Shown here in pieces: positions 58,938 through 64,000 of a DNA stretch of 64,000 nt (position 1 is its first letter; each line of letters starts with the position of its first letter). The DNA lies in assembly GCA_963663945.1 (NCBI GenBank), contig OY760687.1, positions 992,001 to 1,056,000 on the forward strand, in the 5' to 3' direction. A program made the position numbers and the translations under genes. This DNA is from Bin87 sp963663945. GTDB lineage: Bacteria; Chloroflexota; Dehalococcoidia; Lucifugimonadales; UBA3495. The notes under the pieces are model-generated. The model was not told where the DNA came from and made no database searches. It saw only the letters and a list, made by a program, of their open reading frames with translations.

Positions 58938-59778
58938 ATCAGTTCAGTAAAACTCCTCGTCCACGCGGACCTGCCGATTGGACGCCGGGGTTGCCCCGGA
59001 TGTTTGGGTGATCTGTTGGTTCGCTATCTGCGGGCGTTGGTCCGGCTTGCCCATGGCGGCACGGTCGTGTCGCTCGCCAAGGTTCCGGGTGCTGGCAGCG
59101 CACCGAAAGGTGGTGTACAAGAACTCCGATAGCAAAAAATTACCACCGCATCTTCCTTGCCCGACGGTCACTAGCCAGAACAAGGAGGACGACGGTGGTC
59201 AATAACATAATGGACTCACTCGAGCCATTTCGCAAGGGTGCTCTGGACGGATGCGCGAACTTTCAGCGGGGACCTCGGCGCACGCAGCCCGAGGTGGTCT
59301 CAGGCCAAAGTCGCCACTCCTTTCGATCATACTTGGACAGGAGGCGTCGGCTGCGGCGCGAATGCAGGCCCATCGACTCGACGGCCTGATCCAGCACAAT
59401 TTGCTCCGCTCACGGATCGTTGAAATTCTGCAGCCTGGTTTTTTCGTTCGGGACAATATCACGCGCTCCCGCGTGTGGCATGTTTGCTGGCCGGTTAGTC
59501 AGGGCCCGTTCGCTGAACGTCAACACTGAGACCCAGGGCTGGGAGCCTGGCAGAATGGGTAGTGTCGACCCGGCACGCCAGCCGACCGGCAGGTGACTGA
59601 AGGGGCGCATCGTTCCCGGTTGGGCCCAGTTGGGTTCGCCGGCCGGGCTAAAACGGACCTGATCTTCCGCCTGCCCGTTCCGGCGATTGCAGGCCCGTCC
59701 GGTTCAGGCCGCCGCATTACCGGTTGACGACCCAACGGCCTTTCAAATTTCGGCTTCGGTTGGGCTGCAAACGAGGTC
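58938..59778. other. Region of 841 bp without a clear gene
   Basis: No intact gene is recognised. On the plus strand AAGGAGG lies at good spacing before a GTG at 59195, but the frame gives only 64 Arg-rich residues of no known family; another frame at 59251-59529 is equally unconvincing. Minus-strand frames near 59410-59735 look like scrambled coding remnants. Probably decayed sequence between the desaturase and GMC genes. No RNase P, tmRNA or SRP RNA signature seen. Confidence 0.5.
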
Positions 59779-61329
59779 TCAACTTTCCTTCACGACATCC
59801 GCCACCATCTCCGCCATTGCGATGACCGTTAGGTTTGGGTTGGCGCGCACCGCCTCGGGCATTATGGAGGCATCGACGATGCGCAACCCCGCGGTTCCGT
59901 GAACCATCCCGTGCTGGTCCACCACGGCAGTTTCGTCGCCGGTCGGTCCCATCCGGCAGGTACTGGAGATGTGGTGGGCCGTGATGACCTGTCTCCGCAT
60001 CCACAGGTTCAGCGCGTCATCGTTTTCCAGGATGTCATCGGAGGGGCCGGAGCGTTCCTCTACGATGTCATCGAAGGCCTGGTGCCTGAACAGGTCGGCG
60101 CACATCCTGACACTCGCCCGCATCCGTTCCAGGTCGAAGGGGTGATCCAGAAGGTTCAGGTTGATGTGGGGATGCTGTCTCGGGTCGCGGGAGCGAATGG
60201 TCAGCTCCCCATGGCTGAGAGCCATGTACAGACACTGGCTGACTCCGATGCCGGCGGGTTCCACGTGGTCAACGCCGCGCATGGGCGTGGCCGAAGAGTA
60301 ATTGCCCATGTAGATGACCATGTCATTCGTGTAGGGTGATCCCGGCGCGGTGAACCGCAGGGTGACGGTGCCGGTGTTGACCTGGTTGGTGTCCAACGGG
60401 AAGCCGGGCCGGGTGCGCCAGAACATGGGCATGTCCGGGTGGTCCCTCAGGTTGCGGCCCACGCCCGGCAGATGCCCGACGACTGGAATGTCCAACAGAC
60501 GGAGCCGGTCGGCCGGGCCAATCCCGGAGAGCAGGAGTATCTGCGGAGTTCCCACCGCGCCGGCGCAAAGGATGACCTCGTCTCCGTGAAACTCGCGCTC
60601 CCCGCCGGGGGTAATACCACGTACCCCTACGGCTTTGGCGCCCTCGAAAATCAGGCCGTGCACCAGGGTTTGCGAAACGATGGTCAGGTTTTCACGGCCC
60701 CTGGCCGGACCCAGGTAGGCTATCGCGGTACTCACCCTGGTGCGGTCGTTAATGTTGAAAGCCAACGGTCCGACTCCGGTGGAGCCGGGATGGTTGTGGT
60801 CCGGGCAGTGGGGGAAATTGGCGTCCCGGCAGGCCCGGTAGAAAGCGTGTTGCTGCGGCCCCCACGCGCTCTCGGGATAGCGCCGGCAGTATATCGGCCC
60901 CGCATTGCCGTGGAACTCGTCGCGAAAATCCTGATCGTTTTCCAGCTTGATCAGGTACGGGAGGACTTTCTCGAATCTCCACTGGGTGTTCCCCCAGTGC
61001 GCCCAGAGGTCAAAATCCTCGGGCATGGGCCGGAGAAACTGGGCATCGTTGACGGCGCTGGAACCGCCGGTGACCCTGCCTCGGGGTACGTCGATGTCCG
61101 CTTCGTCCGTTGCCCGGGCGCGGAACTCCCAGATGTGCCCTCCGTCCCAAATTGTGGTGCCGGCGCCAAAGGCGTAGCGGACTTCATCGGGCGTCAAATC
61201 CGGCGTGTGGTAATCGGGCCCGGCCTCCAGCAGCAGCACCGAGCGATGCTCGTCTTCGGAGAGGCGGGCTGCCAGCACCGCTCCCGCGGACCCGGCCCCG
61301 ACGATTATGTGGTCGTACCTATTTGCCAT
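59779..61329 (-). CDS. GMC family oxidoreductase (choline dehydrogenase-like)
   Basis: About 516 residues from the ATG at 61329 (GAAGGA upstream). FAD motif DHIIVGAGSAGAVLAARLSE, the GMC signature GRVTGGSSAVNDAQFLRP, CAGAVGTPQILLLSGIGP, and the catalytic HH region ITAHHISSTCRMG near the C terminus are present. It oxidises an alcohol with FAD. Choline is suggested by the nearby glycine betaine/choline-type transporter, but glucose, methanol or aryl alcohols remain possible. Confidence 0.9.
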   Translation of the reverse strand: MANRYDHIIVGAGSAGAVLAARLSEDEHRSVLLLEAGPDYHTPDLTPDEVRYAFGAGTTIWDGGHIWEFRARATDEADIDVPRGRVTGGSSAVNDAQFLRPMPEDFDLWAHWGNTQWRFEKVLPYLIKLENDQDFRDEFHGNAGPIYCRRYPESAWGPQQHAFYRACRDANFPHCPDHNHPGSTGVGPLAFNINDRTRVSTAIAYLGPARGRENLTIVSQTLVHGLIFEGAKAVGVRGITPGGEREFHGDEVILCAGAVGTPQILLLSGIGPADRLRLLDIPVVGHLPGVGRNLRDHPDMPMFWRTRPGFPLDTNQVNTGTVTLRFTAPGSPYTNDMVIYMGNYSSATPMRGVDHVEPAGIGVSQCLYMALSHGELTIRSRDPRQHPHINLNLLDHPFDLERMRASVRMCADLFRHQAFDDIVEERSGPSDDILENDDALNLWMRRQVITAHHISSTCRMGPTGDETAVVDQHGMVHGTAGLRIVDASIMPEAVRANPNLTVIAMAEMVADVVKES

Positions 61330-61402
61330 GATTTTCCTTCGCACCCGACCTCGGCGTGAGGCCGTGTCGCGTCGCGGCAGTCTTCTGTATTGGGCTGCGC
61401 TC

Positions 61403-61790
61403 TCACATCCGCAGTACCAGCCGCGGGTTCAGAAGGCACTGAGGCACCCCGTTTTGCGCATGAAATAGATCCGCTTCTCGTGTAGTTCCGTCGCCAAGTC
61501 CATCTTGCGCTCGATGGCGTTGGTGGACTGACCCGGATCGGACGTGAGGTTGCAGAGTTTCGGGACCCCCGGGAGCGGGCTGTAGAGGAGGCTCCAACCC
61601 CCGGAGGTAACGGAGGTCACGGGGGGCTCCGTCAGCACTCGGAGCAGTTTGTCGACCGATGTGGGAGCACGAATGGGACGGTACGAAAAGTGTGCCGGTA
61701 GGTCCGGGTGTCAGTCGAGAATGCCCATAAGCCGCCATACGGATAGTCGCCGGGTTCGCATGGGTCGATGCCTTGGCGAGTCCCATATGA
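61403..61790 (-). pseudogene. Sulfatase C-terminal remnant, frameshifted
   Basis: Parts of a type I sulfatase C terminus can be read on the minus strand in more than one frame. One frame gives GDYPYGGLWAF and TYRHTFRTVPFVLPH. A second continues SVDKLLRVLTE, SVTSGGWSLLYSPLPGVPKL and DPGQSTNAIERKMDLATELH. A third ends CLLNPRLVLRM before a stop. At least two frameshifts separate them, and the catalytic N-terminal half is missing. It is a decayed gene. In the neighbourhood of a GMC oxidoreductase and betaine transporter it may have been a choline-sulfatase relative, though that is a guess. Confidence 0.7.
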
Positions 61791-61928
61791 ACCCGGCGGC
61801 CGGACTATACAGGCCGCTGCTTGCAATTCCCGAGCAGCTCCCAAGCCGGCGATGCGTGTCGGGCCATTTGGCTTCCACCACGCCCAGCTGTCCGGGAACC
61901 AAACCACCAGGAAGAGGTAGATTTACCT

Positions 61929-62921
61929 CTATGGAATCCAGGGCCTCCAAACAGCCTCGTTGGCATCAACCCATTCCTGCGCGGCCTGGCGCACGGTCAG
62001 GTCGTTCTCCGTGAGGTTGAGGACGATCTCGTTCTGCTGATTGTTGGTCATCTGGAACCGGGAGAGGAACTCATAAGCCTCGGGGAATTCATCCTTGAGG
62101 CCCGGCCAGGCCAGCTTGGCTACGACGTCGGTCGGGAAGCCGCAGTTGTAGTTGGTGCCGTCGGGATAGCAGTCGGGAGTCCACTCGGGCATTTCCACCT
62201 GCACGAGGTTGTACTTGGCGTGCGCCCAGTGCGGCTCCCACAGGTAGGTCAGGACGGGATCGCCCCGTTCAAAGGCGGCATCCACTTCGGCCAACGCGGC
62301 CCCCTCGGAACCGGCGAACACCACCTGGTAGTCGGCGCCGAAGGACTCGAGACGTTCTTCTGGACTGGTGTCCCATGCGGCGGTGAACTCAAGGAGCCGA
62401 CCCTTGTCCCCCGTGTCGCTGGTGGCGAAGACTGACTTGTACTGGTTCAGGTCGCTCACGGTCTTGAGGTCGGGCGCGACCGGATCGATGCCGCGCTCAC
62501 TGTCTCCCTCCACGACATAGGAAGGGACGTACCAACCGGTCTCGCCCTTGATGCCCACCGGCCCCATGCGCTCAACCTTGGCGCCATCCGCGTCCACGTA
62601 TTCCTCAACGAGGGCGGCGCTATAGGAAGGCCAATTGCAGCAGACCCAATGGAAATCGCCCTTTTCGAGCCCGATGAACAACGGCGCCGAGTCGGCAGGC
62701 GCGAACTTTGTCGCCACGGTGTGCCCCATCTCCTGTTCCAACAGGATCTGTGCGACAGCGGTGGTAACCAGCTGTCCGTTCCAGTCCTGGTCGACGAGAT
62801 AGAGCGTGCCTCTGGCGTCGGATTCTTCGGCGCCGCCAGTACAGGCTGCCCCCAACGGAAGCGCCACTATCAACGCAATGGCGATGGCAAAAACGGCCCA
62901 TCTATTTTTCCCTGTCTTCAT
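61929..62921 (-). CDS. Glycine betaine/choline-type ABC transporter substrate-binding lipoprotein
   Basis: A 330-residue OpuAC-family binding protein. The N terminus is a lipoprotein signal with lipobox LGAAC (Cys27), followed by LYLVDQDWNGQLVTTAVAQILLEQEMG. Trp/Tyr-rich segments (HWVCCNWPSY, ETGWYVPSY, TYLWEPHWAHAKY) would form the aromatic box for a quaternary ammonium. The C-terminal LTVRQAAQEWVDANEAVWRPW is typical. It should deliver a compatible solute or choline to the permease encoded just downstream of its promoter side. Confidence 0.9.
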   Translation of the reverse strand: MKTGKNRWAVFAIAIALIVALPLGAACTGGAEESDARGTLYLVDQDWNGQLVTTAVAQILLEQEMGHTVATKFAPADSAPLFIGLEKGDFHWVCCNWPSYSAALVEEYVDADGAKVERMGPVGIKGETGWYVPSYVVEGDSERGIDPVAPDLKTVSDLNQYKSVFATSDTGDKGRLLEFTAAWDTSPEERLESFGADYQVVFAGSEGAALAEVDAAFERGDPVLTYLWEPHWAHAKYNLVQVEMPEWTPDCYPDGTNYNCGFPTDVVAKLAWPGLKDEFPEAYEFLSRFQMTNNQQNEIVLNLTENDLTVRQAAQEWVDANEAVWRPWIP

Positions 62922-63038
62922 GCTATTTCCTCCCTGGCCTCGGAGTGTTTGCAGCGGATGTCGTGGATTGCTGAATGCGCTATGTGTTCATTGTCATCTC
63001 CCGGGGGCATTTTCGTTTTGGACTGGCTTATCGCTGGA

Positions 63039-64000
63039 TCAGCGAACCCCCAATGGCGCCGACGATCTCCGCCTGCCCTGGGTCATGCGGTCGAGCGCCA
63101 TCGCCATGAACACGATGGTCATCCCGGCAACCAGCCCGTGGCCCATTCGCAGCCAGATGGAATTTATAAACACTTCCTGGCCCAGGCCGCCTCCGCCCAC
63201 CATACCGGCGATGATCACCATGGCCAAGATCATGATGATGGTCTGGTTGACGCCCATCATCACAGTTGGCAATGCCAGGGGTATTTTGACCTGCAACATT
63301 GTCTGCAAGCCTGTCGAACCGTGGGACTGCGCGGTTTCGATCACCTGCGATGGCACTTCCTTGATGCCGAGGGTGGTCATGCGGATCACCGGAGGCAACG
63401 CATACACCGACGTGGCTATAATGCCCACCAATGGCCCCACACCCCACAGCATGATTACCGGAATCAGGTACACGAAGATGGGCATGGTCTGCATGGTGTC
63501 CAGGATGGGCCGTAGCGCCAACTCGAACGTCCTGCTCTGAGAGGCGAAGACGCCGATGGCGATGCCCGCCACTACCGTGAATATCCCGGCGGTCAGCACC
63601 TGGCTCAACGTGTCCATGGTCACGTCCCAGAGGCCGCCGATGCCGGAGAAGGCCAACCCTGCCACCGCGAGGAGCGCCACGCGCCATCCGGCAGTGAGGT
63701 AGGCCAGCAGGCCCGCAATGGCCATGAAAGCCGGCCACGGAAGCCACAGCAAGAGCGTGTGAATCGGCGAATAGCCGAGTTGCCGGAAAAGGATGTCCCG
63801 CGTCCAACTTGTCAGGAAGTGGAGATTGACCGCCATCCAGTCGAAAGCAGCGTTGACGGGTCCGGCAACCGTGAAGGTCAACTCGTCCGGAAAGTCTCGG
63901 AGGGACCCTATGAAACTGCCGGCAATCAGCAAGGCGGCCATCAGACCTGCGCCAACGATGGGAAACGCGTATCGAGTGCCCCGATTCGTCGATTTCCTGC
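63039..64000 (-). CDS. ABC transporter permease, ProW/OpuAB-like (open at right edge)
   Basis: The frame is open from 63039 past an internal ATG at 63941 to the window edge; codons from 63942 onward still look coding (GTRYAFPIVGAGLMAALL), so the true start lies outside. At least 320 residues. Membrane helices include FTVVAGIAIGVFASQ and MILAMVIIAGMVGGGGLG. The permease EAA-like loop is VIETAQSHGSTGLQTMLQVKIPLALPTVMMG. It pairs with the binding protein; the ATPase gene is presumably upstream, off the window. Confidence 0.9.
   Translation of the reverse strand, partial: RKSTNRGTRYAFPIVGAGLMAALLIAGSFIGSLRDFPDELTFTVAGPVNAAFDWMAVNLHFLTSWTRDILFRQLGYSPIHTLLLWLPWPAFMAIAGLLAYLTAGWRVALLAVAGLAFSGIGGLWDVTMDTLSQVLTAGIFTVVAGIAIGVFASQSRTFELALRPILDTMQTMPIFVYLIPVIMLWGVGPLVGIIATSVYALPPVIRMTTLGIKEVPSQVIETAQSHGSTGLQTMLQVKIPLALPTVMMGVNQTIIMILAMVIIAGMVGGGGLGQEVFINSIWLRMGHGLVAGMTIVFMAMALDRMTQGRRRSSAPLGVR

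Noticed and set aside
1..64000. CRISPR arrays, insertion sequences, prophage, rRNA or tRNA genes
   Set aside because: No regularly spaced repeats, transposase or integrase frames, phage structural genes, or tRNA/rRNA signatures were found by eye; a covariance-model scan could still reveal a small RNA.

Overview
The window reads as about 64 kb of a GC-rich (roughly 60%) free-living or symbiotic bacterial chromosome with ordinary gene density and no rRNA, tRNA, prophage, IS element or CRISPR that I could recognise. Thr/Pro-rich stalks on an exported protein, many SDR, amidohydrolase, NHL-propeller and GMC-type catabolic genes, and a cysteine-plus-membrane-helix C-terminal tail suggest Chloroflexota, perhaps a SAR202/Dehalococcoidia-like lineage. 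This is an inference from gene style only; no phylogenetic marker is present.

Layout. 1-9.0 kb: an edge-truncated NAD+ synthetase, an MFS transporter, SDRs, an IMPase, a higBA toxin-antitoxin pair and an MBL-fold hydrolase with a perfect palindrome at its promoter. 9-18 kb: SDR, quinone oxidoreductase, a secreted gluzincin peptidase, an amidohydrolase, an orphan AprA-type flavoprotein and a wHTH/HEPN gene pair. 18-22.3 kb: a minus-strand gene string (two small membrane proteins, two tandem dienelactone hydrolases, a jelly-roll protein) ending in a thioredoxin-NHL protein. Its redox motif is interrupted by an in-frame TGA followed by a bacterial SECIS-like hairpin, so it is a strong selenoprotein candidate. 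22.3-30 kb: PLP aminomutase-like enzyme, MFS, SMP-30, GNAT, NHL lyase-like protein, a small possibly self-regulated protein and a CaiB-type CoA transferase. 30-37 kb (plus strand): a lipid operon with a HadA/HadB-like hot-dog pair, PlsX and FabG, then a PEP mutase/isocitrate lyase family enzyme and a DUF2157/GDYXXLXY membrane pair.

37-51.2 kb is one co-directional minus-strand run centred on hopanoid biosynthesis: polyprenyl diphosphate synthase, HpnH, HpnG, HpnA, squalene-hopene cyclase, YjbQ, HpnC, HpnD, HpnE. It continues with tight spacing into a class II aldolase, an NAD-epimerase, a nucleoside hydrolase and a phosphodiesterase-like protein. Together the core genes would take FPP through presqualene-PP and hydroxysqualene to squalene, cyclise it to hopene, and attach and trim an adenosyl side chain.

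51.5-64 kb: a threonine synthase-NIL-MoaD/ThiS cluster, a DEAD-box helicase with an odd start and a cysteine knuckle, Tex, a fatty acid desaturase, and a GMC oxidoreductase next to a frameshifted sulfatase remnant and a glycine betaine/choline-type ABC transporter that runs off the right edge.
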